Below, piece after piece: positions 33,901 through 41,640 of a DNA stretch of 64,000 bases. A program made the position numbers and the translations under genes. Source of the DNA: Romanomermis culicivorax. Its lineage: Eukaryota > Nematoda > Enoplea > Mermithida > Mermithidae. Numbering within the stretch: the stretch's first letter is position 1; the number at the start of each line of letters is the position of its first letter. Under the pieces are notes generated by a model, which was not told where the DNA came from, searched no databases, and worked only from the letters and a program-made list of their open reading frames with translations. The stretch spans positions 124,001-188,000 of the forward strand of contig CAWUHX010000025.1 of assembly GCA_963922205.1 (NCBI GenBank), in the 5' to 3' direction.

Positions 33901-35903
33901 ACTGTAAACGATTAGAAAATGAAACGAGCTAACTTGATTGATAGAAACTGTTGAGCATTAATTGTTAAGTCGAAATAGATATGCTAACGGCCGCGCCTGA
34001 TAGAACGAAGCGCCGGAAAATTTTGAGATCATTTTGACCTTTTAAAGTCCACCAAAACGCATCTTTTCGGTTTAGAGTTCCCCAAAATTTTTTCCACAAT
34101 GAGAACCATACCCAAATTTTTTTCCTCATTTCGAAATTTTTTTCCTCAAAAGACCCCATTTGAGGAAAAAAACCGGTGGGTCCACGGCTTATTTTGAGTT
34201 AGGAATTGAACTACAGTAAATATATGAACGAAAACAAGCTTTTAAAAAGCCAATCTTACGTTGTCAATAAAATTTCAAAACCGGCCAAAAACCGGCCAAG
34301 TCCAAAAAAACCGGCCAACAAAACCGGCCAAGATATAAAACCGGCCAGAGCCCAAAAAACCGGCTAATTTTGGCCGGTTTCCGGCCAATCTGGCAACACT
34401 GCAACCATGCAGAAAATCGAAAAAAACGTACTATGCAAAATTCCAACTCGACACTTTTCAGTCTTTTGCTGACCAAAAGTATGGGGCCACCATATGGATA
34501 ATTACCCTATTGACAAATTTTGTGGGGGATCACCATATGGCTAGCCATATGACCGACGATTTCTGTGTGTGTGTGGTTCCTATAACCCCGCCAGTTACAT
34601 GTACGGTGATAACACAAGTTCATTATGTAGACAATCGACCCTTGAAGACTTCTATGAGTAGTTATTAAATGACGTTTGATATTAAAGATTTATTTGAAGC
34701 TCACTAAATTCCAACACAAACTATTTGATACTTGGAAACGTATAACTACTATGAGGAGATGGATGACGATTAAAGCGATATATGTCGAAAATGTATAATA
34801 AATGGAATACAATAGAATATGGAAAACTTAACAAATACGGAAACGTTCGGGATTCGGACGAATTTTAAAAGAAATGCGGTAAAATGAACGAGAAAATATT
34901 TTACTGATAGAATGAGAAACTGAACTGCGGACTGAACGATTCTCCGTTGCAGTTGGGACTTTTGTTCAGCATATGTGCTATTTTATTCCTATCTTGACAA
35001 GCTTATGGTAGACTGTTTAGACTGTGTGTATAAGCTTCTTTTGCTACGGCTTACGGTGTTCTGACCACTGTAGGGTATTTCAGAAGTGCTTTAAGCCATA
35101 GTTTGTACATTATTACATTAATTTTAAGTTGGCGGAATGTTTATGATCACTGTAAGTTGGACAATGAAACTATTTTTTATTTGACCTTCAAGATTTGAAT
35201 CATTAGATTCAGAAGCTTTATCTCTCCAGATAAACTAAGAAGACAAATGTTCGTATTATTTTGAATTCCCTTTCGTAGACATTTTCCGTTCAGATAAAAG
35301 GTTGACTACCTCAAGATTGACTACCTCAAAAACTACAGTACTTATACGAAACATGTAACAACTCGACATATTCATACAAACGACTGAAAAACCTATCATT
35401 CTTGGGAAATATCACTGGCTCGCATTTAGCTTGTCGACGAAGCAAATTATTTTAAACCAGCCAAAAAAAAGATGTGGAGAGTCATCCAGACTTCAAAATT
35501 TTTTTCGTAGAGCTCATGATTTTATGCACTGTGGTTTGTTTCTCGATGCTTTTGTTATTTTTTCCTAAACTACAACTTCATTAAGAGCAAAAAATTTGCG
35601 AGCCCATTCAAGTAGGTCTTTTAACAATTTTGTACAAAAAATCCAACTGTTGGAGCGAAAACAATAATTATTCATTTTTTAATTTACAAAAAGTTTTAAT
35701 TTAAAAAACATAACCATTATGACAATGATCATAATATATTTTCTTACTGCACTGAATTTTTTAGTCGCCTCAGAGAGAAACGACGCAAGGAACAAGAAGA
35801 AAACGTCAAACGAAAAAATGCCGTTCAGTCGGAAGAGGTTGCTAGGAAAAGAGTCAAGTTCAAAGTAGAGACATCAAATGCTAGTACTGCTGAAACTACA
35901 TAA
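21967..35903 (+). CDS. PPAN: PPAN / Peter Pan / Ssf1 homologue (Brix domain), complete, 9 exons
   Basis: This nucleolar assembly factor binds pre-60S particles and is needed for 27S rRNA processing. Exons: 21967-21978, 22029-22184, 22339-22483, 24015-24193, 24267-24343, 25050-25157, 25594-25701, 25764-25907, 35765-35903. Every junction is GT-AG and keeps phase, giving 355 residues. Brix landmarks are PHSFVFHRG (about residue 20), RVMEPYTATKLK, VAGPLGVSHMVVF, RLPRGPTLTF, LMESTFQNMFPSINV, DIKRCLLLNYD, IEFRHYAIK and, at the end of the domain, LTEIGPRMKLQLIKLQDG. The tail is a basic Arg/Lys/Glu helix. It is shorter than human PPAN, mainly in the C-terminal extension. The last intron is 9.9 kb and holds an L1-like and a hAT element, yet the frame is intact. 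Confidence 0.97.
22029..22184 (+). CDS. PPAN: PPAN exon 2: start of the Brix domain
   Basis: Acceptor TTTTTCAG, donor GTTTGT. It encodes a Lys-rich lead and then HKSPHSFVFHRGKVGLYVRR and DVRRVMEPYTATKLK, the most conserved start of Ssf1/PPAN proteins. Exactly 52 codons. Confidence 0.96.
22339..22483 (+). CDS. PPAN: PPAN exon 3
   Basis: Acceptor TTTCGCAG, donor GTAAGT. It encodes VLKDFASVAGPLGVSHMVVF and RLIRLPRGPTLTF, the glycine-rich Brix core segments. Confidence 0.96.
22484..24014. mobile_element. PPAN intron 3 with a decayed DNA transposon (GGGGTAACTTTGGAC ends)
   Basis: The left end near 22675-22705 reads AAGTGGGGTAACTTTGGACA. The right end near 23880-23900 reads TGTCCAACGTTGCCCCACG, its imperfect inverse, and GGGGTAACTTTGGAC recurs at 22871. 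On the minus strand about 23340-23480 encodes GDFEAAVYDQKWFVDEIPEV and an adjoining DIFFLNFMPT. This is a domain type I know from transposon-derived proteins ('VYDxxWYVGxVxEV...VKFMHP'), here broken by stops. Confidence 0.6.
24015..24193 (+). CDS. PPAN: PPAN exon 4
   Basis: Acceptor TTTTGTAG at 24014, donor GTAAGA. It encodes YSLNRDIISSLRKAQ, YFHHPLLVMNNF and KLMESTFQNMFPSINVNS, matching 'PPLLVLNxF...KLMATMFQNLFPSINV' of the human protein. Confidence 0.97.
24267..24343 (+). CDS. PPAN: PPAN exon 5
   Basis: Acceptor GTTTCTAG, donor GTGAGT. It encodes VKLGDIKRCLLLNYD and TIEFRH. It ends in phase 2, and the tyrosine codon is completed by the next exon ('FRHYAIK'). Confidence 0.96.
24350..25049. 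repeat. PPAN intron 5 with a diverged repeat H copy
   Basis: About 24449-24846 starts ACATGTAACGGAGCTCTG and ends TAATTACATGTATGG (inverted ends). Inside it has 'AAAATAGTAATTTTTGTC' and 'GCTAGTCATATGGCCGACGA' words shared with the H copies at 7600 and 12520. Confidence 0.6.
25050..25157 (+). CDS. PPAN: PPAN exon 6
   Basis: Acceptor AATTGCAG, donor GTAAAC. It encodes AIKLAPSGVSSSIKKLMKKK and MGKYSDISDFFLK, matching 'SIKVVPVGASRGMKKLL...DISELL'. Confidence 0.96.
25594..25701 (+). CDS. PPAN: PPAN exon 7: acidic linker
   Basis: Acceptor CTTTCTAG, donor GTTTGT. A Ser/Asp/Glu-rich insert (HSSDSEYEGPPGENEVELPE) then TKAVTSKVGIK, the position of the acidic loop in the human protein. Phase 2 to phase 2, exactly 36 codons' worth. 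Confidence 0.93.
25764..25907 (+). CDS. PPAN: PPAN exon 8: end of the Brix domain
   Basis: Acceptor TTATCAG, donor GTAAGG. It encodes LTEIGPRMKLQLIKLQDGFC and EVLYHKFIHK. 'LTEIGPRMxLxLxKxxEG' is the family signature at the end of the Brix fold. Confidence 0.97.
25908..26894. other. PPAN intron 8, part before the L1-like element
   Basis: AT-rich, including a T/A-rich run at 26210-26340. A partial H repeat (ACATGTGACGGAGCCCTG) starts at about 26650. No gene seen. Confidence 0.5.
27032..28185 (-). pseudogene. L1-like ORF2, C-terminal region
   Basis: Two frames (27826-28185 and 27032-27529) with a broken stretch between. The first continues the thumb/connection (KRLLRLLEPEKW). The second has CFQCNGDDDISHTFLECQQV, the Cys-His motif (C-x2-C...H-x4-C) typical of the L1-clade C-terminus, then KSLWKELEHII. 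Frameshifts near 28190 and between 27530 and 27825 make it non-functional as read. Confidence 0.8.
28224..29885 (-). CDS. L1-like ORF2, reverse transcriptase domain (open, 553 codons)
   Basis: The open frame spans the whole RT. Blocks in order: KSPGDDGLMVEFYKKYW, SVITLIPKPKKDLENLANWR-PIS, LISLDIEKAFDSLNRQFM (first catalytic Asp), VRQGCPISPYLFICAMEIM, CMYADDTTILARN (catalytic YADD at about 28676-28690), and GLKINVNKTQVLGIG. This is the RT of L1-clade, Tx1-like elements. The catalytic residues look intact. It copies its own RNA at the nicked target (target-primed reverse transcription). The frame breaks at both ends. Confidence 0.92.
   Translation of the reverse strand: MKYSKERAKSRRNHEAALRLKLQTFETTSENSVDKYDEYLQIKEKLQKEMEEKAKFMIERAKTRWHLYGEKPNKYFRNMEKRNYSKKTIVKLKSDEGVELDRSEDILKETFNYFSKLYKGKDLLSNLSNLLDNEDIKALPKLSEEQKSELEKELTLEEYKKALNSMKSNKSPGDDGLMVEFYKKYWDILANQLKECYEFSFHNGQLTGSQRRSVITLIPKPKKDLENLANWRPISLMNVDYKILAKTLAERLKKNLKHIIHEDQKGFVPGRYIGENIRYLLDLIEYYEDRDDSGYLISLDIEKAFDSLNRQFMFNTLAAFNFGKKYITWMKALYENSQAVVINAGWTTKRFELRCGVRQGCPISPYLFICAMEIMAHMLRNSLRFSGLLVNDQVHKVCMYADDTTILARNKEDYSEALKLIQKFTSHSGLKINVNKTQVLGIGKNKTKKGKLNDSEIVKSVKILGITFSYNKEEMYKENFQDKFEKCKEQRKLWQSRHLTIYGNIAVWNYIIIPKILYSLTNLPVDKKTITKLKTLLKNFLWNGHRPKIKHGV
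29882..30822 (-). pseudogene. L1-like ORF2, AP endonuclease domain
   Basis: The domain starts with ATG at 30822 (VRILSLNIKGGKN, then IIFLQETHFS, the catalytic 'QETH'). It continues in a second frame with SRGVAILLNNTF and VLVNVYAPV, and after a TGA near 30457 with the GDLN block and CRLDYFLISDALINE and LQSDHSAIF (catalytic SDH). The first frame change coincides with a run of about eleven C at 30648-30658, so it may be a sequencing slip. A second shift lies at the border with the RT frame (about 29885). Confidence 0.85.
31099..31950 (-). pseudogene. L1-like ORF1 remnant
   Basis: Minus-strand pieces: SKRKRANSNADYRKKISKLG and a following coiled-coil-like stretch (about 31800-31930), FCHQVLNLPKDWAKNLQIQ (about 31340-31410), and KPPIIVEPDLTKQQR with a Lys-rich tail ending at about 31099. 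'P-x-I-V-x-x-DLTKxQR' is the usual C-terminus of ORF1 proteins in Tx1/L1 elements. Several frame breaks. Confidence 0.6.
32416..33260. mobile_element. hAT-like element F2, related to F1, truncated
   Basis: Starts CAGGGTTTTTTTCACAGGCC. It shares with F1 'GGTTGC(G/A)C(A/G)GATAA', 'TTGGTTGCTCA', 'ATCCATAACATG', 'TTTTCTAACCGCGCA' and 'GAAAGCCCTATA' in the same order. The right end and duplication were not found. It is nested inside element L. Confidence 0.6.
33540..34100. repeat. CGGCGC-hairpin repeats and a repeat G copy
   Basis: CCGGCGCGTAGCGCC at 33663 and CGAAGCGCCGGAAAATTTT at about 34004, with flanking 'TTCTGAAATGCTAAAAAATAAACCT'-like text, are two more members of the dispersed hairpin family. 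33900-34090 is the third G copy. Confidence 0.55.
34410..35764. other. End of PPAN intron 8
   Basis: A partial H repeat (34455-34603: 'CCATATGGCTAGCCATATG', 'GTTACATGTACGG') followed by about 1.1 kb of unique-looking AT-rich DNA with no gene seen. Confidence 0.5.
35765..35903 (+). CDS. PPAN: PPAN exon 9: basic C-terminal helix
   Basis: Acceptor TTTTTTAG at 35764; the phase-1 entry completes an Asp codon. It encodes RLREKRRKEQEENVKRKNAV and RKRVKFKVETSN and stops with TAA at 35901-35903. The Arg/Lys/Glu-rich tail is typical of PPAN. Confidence 0.93.
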
Positions 35904-36784
35904 ATCAATCCTTGTATTATGTTGAAATTGTTTCATAATTAAAAGGATATCACGTAACTCATTAGATTTGTGCATTCTGCATTTAGAGTATCACTTTGTT
36001 TCTGCCAAATTCGACAGAAGGATGGCATGGTGTTTTTTCAATGATTTCGGCCTTTCGCATTTTGATGAAGAAATACAATACAAATTGAACCTTCGCTGTG
36101 TTTTTCATATCAAATTAATGGGAGGGGCATATCGAGTTTTATCGTGCTCTGCCCTCTCAACAACGATGCTATAATCTATTCATGTTCGTATGAGCCTCGG
36201 AAAGCAAAATAATCCGTAGGAATCATGAGCAGACAATAAGCCTGCACCGTAGACTGAAAGTCTTTTTTCTCAATCTATTCGTCTAGCTGCAACCGTCAAC
36301 CCGAATAAAAGGTGACCGTAAGTTGTCAATTATTTGCACCCACTAAAATCATTTGCACACGCTTTCAAAAAGACCCTATGAAGTTTTTAACTTTTGCCTG
36401 AGACAATATGAAGATTTCGTGTGATCCCAAGTAAAGACGTTTTCGTCTGTAGCTCTATCAATATTGGTCCGAAGAAAGCCTAGTCTGCTTTGAGACGTAG
36501 ACCTCGATGAGATCTTTTATCTGATAGGCAGTTTGCCTAGAGAAAATTGTAAGCTATCCCCACCTGGTCGTGTTTCAGAAAATTCGTGTCAACTCGAATA
36601 TCTACATAATTCAATTATATACACGTTCTACAGTGTGTCACAAGCCAGTGGCATAATTGCAGTTTGGCGGACCCGTACTTTCTAGAAACACGCTATGTAT
36701 GGGAGCGTCCGCCGACCATATTTTCTACAGGTAATGCAAAGTACGGCACGGTGTACCTTCTGCACGTTTTTGCACAAAGTACGA
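35904..36784. other. Downstream of PPAN
   Basis: The PPAN 3' UTR presumably lies here, but I see no canonical AATAAA within 100 bases. TATTCA followed by TG at 36177-36184 equals the six bases after the second long repeat (55563-55568) and might mark the true left border of the long-repeat element. Confidence 0.35.
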
Positions 36785-37778
36785 TTGCGTAGCGGGTGGC
36801 CGACTGTGCCGTCTGGCCGACTGTAGCGGATGGCCGACCGTAGCGGCTGGCGGACTGTACCGGGTGGCCGACTGTAGCACATGGCCGACTGTAGTACATG
36901 GCCGACTGTACCGGATGCCCGAATTCAATTTGAAATATTTTATATGTAAGTCGAACCTTGTGCAAAACGTTTTTGCACGAAACGTGAATAAAATGTTGCT
37001 AAATATAGGTTTCAATGCACAAGATATCGTCAAAAAATGCAAGAGCGACACAAAAATATGCTAATTAAGTGCCGAAATATGCCCCTCAAAATTTTTTAAT
37101 TCATTATAAAAGCCTATATTGATTGATTCTATTGACTTTTTTAAATATTTTTGTAGCAAAAAAACTATGAATAAAATGTGTTATAACTTGGCAAAAAATA
37201 GTATTTTCGAGAAAGAACACGGAATTTGGTCTTTACTTGAGTAAATTATCTAAGGGTCGTACTCTGGAATGTCTCTGGCTCATTACTTTATTCACATTAG
37301 CTTAGCACAACTGTTGCATTCATAATACACGGTTTGCAAACCATCAAATTCTCGGTTAGTTTTATTCTTTCTCAAAAGCCAAAAATGATTGGAATTTGTG
37401 CGAATTTCGCGAGGAATACCGAGTTTCCATGGAATGTCAACTGATATTCTGCAGCCCCAAAATCTTTTTCACTCATTTTAATAACAAATATACTCAACAA
37501 AGTGAACGGATACGAGGGGAAAATTTTTTTACAAAATGAAAAACTTTTGAATTCAAATAGGTATCCTTGTGTGCTGCGTTGCTCATGAACTTTTTGATGA
37601 TATCTTGTACATTGAAAGCTATATTTAGCAACATTTTATTCACATTTCGTGAAAAAACATTTTACATAAGGTTTGACTTATACATATAAACTATTTCAAA
37701 TTGAATTTGGCCGCCCAGTACAGTCGGCCAGCCAGTACAGTCGGCCAGACGGCACAGTCGGCCACCCGGTCTACAACG
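36785..37778. mobile_element. Foldback element D: inverted arms, unit GGCCGACTGTA
   Basis: The left arm has 7-8 tandem (N)GGCCGACTGTAC-type units (36792-36920). It is followed by about 130 bases that recur inverted at 37590-37690 (for example ATAAAATGTTGCTAAATATA against its inverse). The right arm (37710-37765) has the units inverted (TACAGTCGGCCAG). CAAAGTACGA flanks both sides (36775-36784, 37779-37788). The inverted right end starts CGTTGTAG, like the right end of element B (CGTTGTAC). Non-coding. Confidence 0.85.
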
Positions 37779-37794
37779 CAAAGTACGACCAAGA

Positions 37795-38660
37795 CCCTGA
37801 GACCAACCGTACTTTCTACGTGCTCTAAAAATAGAATTCAATATAAGTTATCCAAAACTTCAGGCAGCGGTTTGATGGCTAATAATCGAATTTTCATAAT
37901 TATTTTTTTATCAGATACAGCTCAACAAGAACTTTCGAAAAACGCATAATATGTCATTGCCCCGTAATTGGTCACCAATATGCAAATTAGATTCCAAATT
38001 GAATAAAAATGATCAAAAAGTTGAGGCTGCAGTTTTGTAGATAATATTTATCAGATTTCAGCGATTATTTTTCCACTAGATACACTTTGGCAACAGCTTT
38101 CAATTAGTATATAACACATCATATATAATCAATTTTTCCCGAATTATGCAAATTAGATGTAATATACAGTGTTGGCCAACTAATTATCCTCAAGATTTAG
38201 TATTCCAAGTTTTTTGACAAGAGCTTGAAAATGATAACACACTAATGCAGATGAGTCAACACGTTTTGAGGATGACATAATTTTTTGCATTTGAACTGCA
38301 TTTTTTAGTTTCCTGTTTTGGTTAATGGCAATACTCTTATTTTTAATGCATAGGCTAGATGGGACACCCTGTTTGAAATCAAAATCGATTTTTACTTCAA
38401 TATCAACTAATGAACCAATTGCTCCTAACAGAGATTTCTCATCATTTATGCTTTGCATATAATTTGCATATTTGTGACCAATTATGTGCCAATGAAATGT
38501 TACGTGTTTTTCGAAAGCTCTTGTTGAGCTGTATCTGATGAAAAAGTTATGAAAATTCGATAAATATTAGCCATAAAACCGCAGCCTAAAGTTTTGGATA
38601 ATTTTTATTGAATTCTACTTTTAGAACACGTAGAAAGTACTGGTCTCAGCGACCCTGGGG
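37795..38660. mobile_element. Inverted-repeat element E straddling the long-repeat boundary
   Basis: 37795-37994 is the imperfect reverse complement of 38455-38660 (CGTACTTTCTACGTGCTCTA against AGAACACGTAGAAAGTAC, then about 180 more bases). 37985-38165 is a diverged direct copy of the left arm. The right half belongs to the long repeat that recurs at 53251; the left half is absent there. It contains a minus-strand 92-codon frame. Confidence 0.65.
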
Positions 38661-40398
38661 CCGTATTCATAAAAAGGCTAAAGTCTATAGACTGGTCTAG
38701 ACCGAAATCGAGAAAAAATGGTATTCATAAAAAGTCTTAAGTCTAAAAGTCGGTCTAAATTGGTCGACTTTTAGACCAAAAATTTAGCCTGCTTCCCTAG
38801 CAGGCTAAATGTATTTAGACCAAAATTTTCATTGAAGTGGTTACTTTTTCGAAATTTGGGTGTTGAATATCAAAGGACATTAAGGCGATAAGGAGTTTTC
38901 AAGATATATGAAATCCCTTAGCTTTGTCTGATACGAAACTCATGCTTAGATTTAGTTTTAATCCTCAAGATGTATTTGTCACGTGCGGAAGAATTTCGCC
39001 CAACGTCACATGATTCACATCATGCTTTTTCGTTATGTTTTTTGCCACTTTCTGTTTTACACTCATTTACGTTAATTTTGGGTTTCCTTTTTATATTTTA
39101 CATGGAATTTCTGTTTGTACTTTTTGCGTTTCGTTTTCTGCTTCATTTCTGCACTTTCATTTCCGTTACGATTTGTTATTTTTCCGTTGCGCACATAGAC
39201 TATGGTATGTAACCCATTAGTAAGAATTTCCGCCAAAGATAAGCTCTCTGAGCTCATCCCTATAATAGGAGCACAATGTGCACCTCTTATCTGCAAAAAC
39301 TAGCGACGTTTCACAATGTGAAACGCCTAGTTGGAAATTCTCTCTAAATGACGTTCATATGTTTAGCATGGAGAGTGAAACTCGCCCCAATGCTTAACGT
39401 AGTGAACTGGAAAATGTCTATGTGACCATAGGCATCTTCTGCAGCCATGTCTGTTGTTTGGGTGTGTCTTAGCTCCGCCCAAGGCATACTGTAGGTTTAC
39501 AGGGCCCTTTAAAAGGGCTTGTTTCTTTAGTTTTGCACTCATTTTTGGGCCTAAATCGTCTCCTGCGTTTTTACCTTACAACTCCGTGTTTGTCAATGTC
39601 TCATTATATTAAATTTGTGTATTTGCCTGCATCCGCCGCCACCTTCAATAAATTTACATATTTTCGCCTTTGGTGTCTCCCTTGCGTTGCACGTTACCAT
39701 ATCCCGACCTTAGGAGTTTACCCTGTTGCCCGTTGGTTAGAGAACCCCGCCGCTTCCCCCTAGGAAAGTTTGTATCGTCGTCCTCTGACCCATATCAGTT
39801 GACCCTCCAGGCCAAATCTTTCTGATAACTGTACCCGCTCCCAGTTGTCCCTAGGATCTGCGAGAAGCCCCTTTGAACCCGTGGCCCCCCTCGAGTACTA
39901 TGAGAAGAGGACTAGGTTAGTCTTCTCAGGGGTTATTATTGTTGAGGGTGTGTTTGTGGGAATCCTCCTTAAGTTGGTTTTCCCTTGAGAATCCCCTCAG
40001 TTAGAAAAGCCCTTAAATCCTTATGGTGAGGGCCAAATAGGGGATTTAGGTGTACAATCAGGTCCCCTACAGTAAGCCATTCCACCGATGGCACAGTCCC
40101 TCATTCTCAGTGAATGAGGACTAGGGATTGCCACCCCTGACCCGGCCCCATTGTCCATTATTCTACAGCTGAACCCTAGGACAAGGCTGAGGTACACTAT
40201 AGGTTTTCCTGTAGTAGTACCAGCTGGGTTGGGTTACGGAACTGAATACATTAACGAGCGACCCAATGGGGTCACAGCATGACACTCACAGTGGCATGGC
40301 TGTATTTTCTATGAGATATGGTATGGGCTTGCCCATCAATGTGACTGATCACAAGATCTACTTAATGTGACATGACTCATAATTCAGTTAATGTGACA
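38088..40398 (+). repeat. Long direct repeat, left copy (LTR candidate)
   Basis: Co-linear with 53251-55562 (offset 15,163). It begins TGGCAACAGC and ends TTAATGTGACA, so TG...CA. It is followed at once by TGGGGAGGCTGG, which would suit a primer-binding site. Bases 38086 to about 39825 differ from the right copy at only two positions that I could find, while the last 570 bases differ at dozens. No target duplication directly flanks the pair. The true left LTR border may lie further upstream. Confidence 0.7.
38180..38458 (-). CDS. 92-aa open frame in the long repeat, unknown
   Basis: Starts MQSINDEKSLLGAIGSLVDI and ends with a Leu/Glu-rich KKLGILNLEDN. No family recognised and no membrane segment or signal peptide. 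It is identical in both long-repeat copies (second at 53343-53621). It sits within inverted-repeat element E and may be the end of a transposon-encoded protein; it could also be a chance frame. Confidence 0.3.
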   Translation of the reverse strand: MQSINDEKSLLGAIGSLVDIEVKIDFDFKQGVPSSLCIKNKSIAINQNRKLKNAVQMQKIMSSSKRVDSSALVCYHFQALVKKLGILNLEDN

Positions 40399-41640
40399 TG
40401 GGGAGGCTGGAAAATCGACCTTAAGTCTGGCTTACAGCTCTTAGGAATGAACCTTTTACCCTTTTGATTGGAGAAACCTCTCTCAGGTCAGCTGATTTGC
40501 ATTCTGAGTGGGACTACTGACCCTTAGGATGATCTTTTGCCCTCATGTAAGTCAGAAACGCCCTTAAAGCAGGTATACTGGCTCTTAGGTACGAAAATGG
40601 CCTTTATATTGGAGTTTTGTTGCCAACTCAAAATGCGCTGCGTTTGAGTAGAGTTTATTACTGTAAGCCGGGAGTCACCCTTAGGAGTGATCAAATTAAT
40701 GATTCTTGTGTGTATTTTTCGTCTTATGAGTGTATACCACCCATAAGCTTTAAATAAATTCCCTGGTGTTAGGTTTCCCCCAGAGTCAATTCTCAAGAGT
40801 CAAAATTTCCCAGAGTCGAGTTTAAATAGAGTATTCTGCTTAAATCTTCTCTGAGTTTTCTCCTTCTATTTCTCTCTTTTTTTTCCTCAAAATTTAATTT
40901 CATTCAGGTCTCTTGCCATTGCTTGTGATCTGACACGTTACTGTACCACCCTAGAGCTAATTTGGTTACAGTACGCTTGTGATTTGCACGTACTCTGACT
41001 ACAGTATACCTGAGTACAGGTACTTGGGTATCACAGCCCCTGAGGTTTCACAGCCCCTGAGATTTCATGATTCACAGTCACCAGATACAGTACTCCTTCC
41101 GCACTTGATTCTGGATGTCAAGTGTGGTTGTGATTTTGTAATCTGTGTCCGGTATTCATGTCAACACACTTTTTCATATTTTTCTTATCTTCACTGAGCA
41201 CTAGCCAAGTTGCTCATTTTTCCGGTCAAAACAAACTAAATCATACTGTTGACATATTTAACGCCGTGCTTATCAGATCACATTGCTTATCTCATTGGGT
41301 TCAAATTTTATTTTATTTACTTTACTGTTTATTTTCTTGGTCATCTATACGTAATGTGTGACACCAATTATAATAACTTTTTCACCCAATAAATTTTCTT
41401 ATCTCCAAAATCAAATCAAATAAAATAAAATAACCTACTTTCTCTACTTTCTCAATAAACAAAATAAATTTTCTCCTTTTCCTTTCTACTAAATCAAACA
41501 TTCTTAATTCAAAAAAAGAAAAAAAACAAATTTTTTTATCGGTTAGACATACGTCATAGTTGGCAACCCTTCAGTGGGTCATTATTATTATTTTGTCCAC
41601 CTACTGTACGGTCATCTTTTTCTTCTGTCTCTGTGAGTTG
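40399..41640 (+). other. Region after the left long repeat
   Basis: A possible primer-binding site at 40399-40410, then about 1.2 kb without a convincing frame. CCTTTAGG/CTTAGGA-type words recur (40440, 40520, 40585, 40675) but no protein was recognised. Confidence 0.4.

Larger units (their letters stand above)
32078..34401. mobile_element. hAT element L with 8-bp target duplication and AACCGGCC subterminal repeats
   Basis: The ends CAGTGTTGCCAGATT and AATCTGGCAACACTG are perfect inverted repeats of the hAT 'CAGTGTTGCCA' type. CAACCATG flanks both sides (32070-32077 and 34402-34409). Next to each end are 5-8 copies of AAACCGGCCAA (32094-32166 and 34279-34385), likely transposase-binding sites. 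The interior has a second hAT copy (32416 to about 33260, CAGGGTTTTTTTCACAGGCC start) and a G repeat (33900-34090). No transposase frame was found, so it is non-autonomous. Confidence 0.92.

Noticed and set aside
36682-37051. Overlapping minus frames with repeated YGRP/ATVG words
   Set aside because: They arise from the GGCCGACTGTA arm repeats of foldback element D read in three frames.
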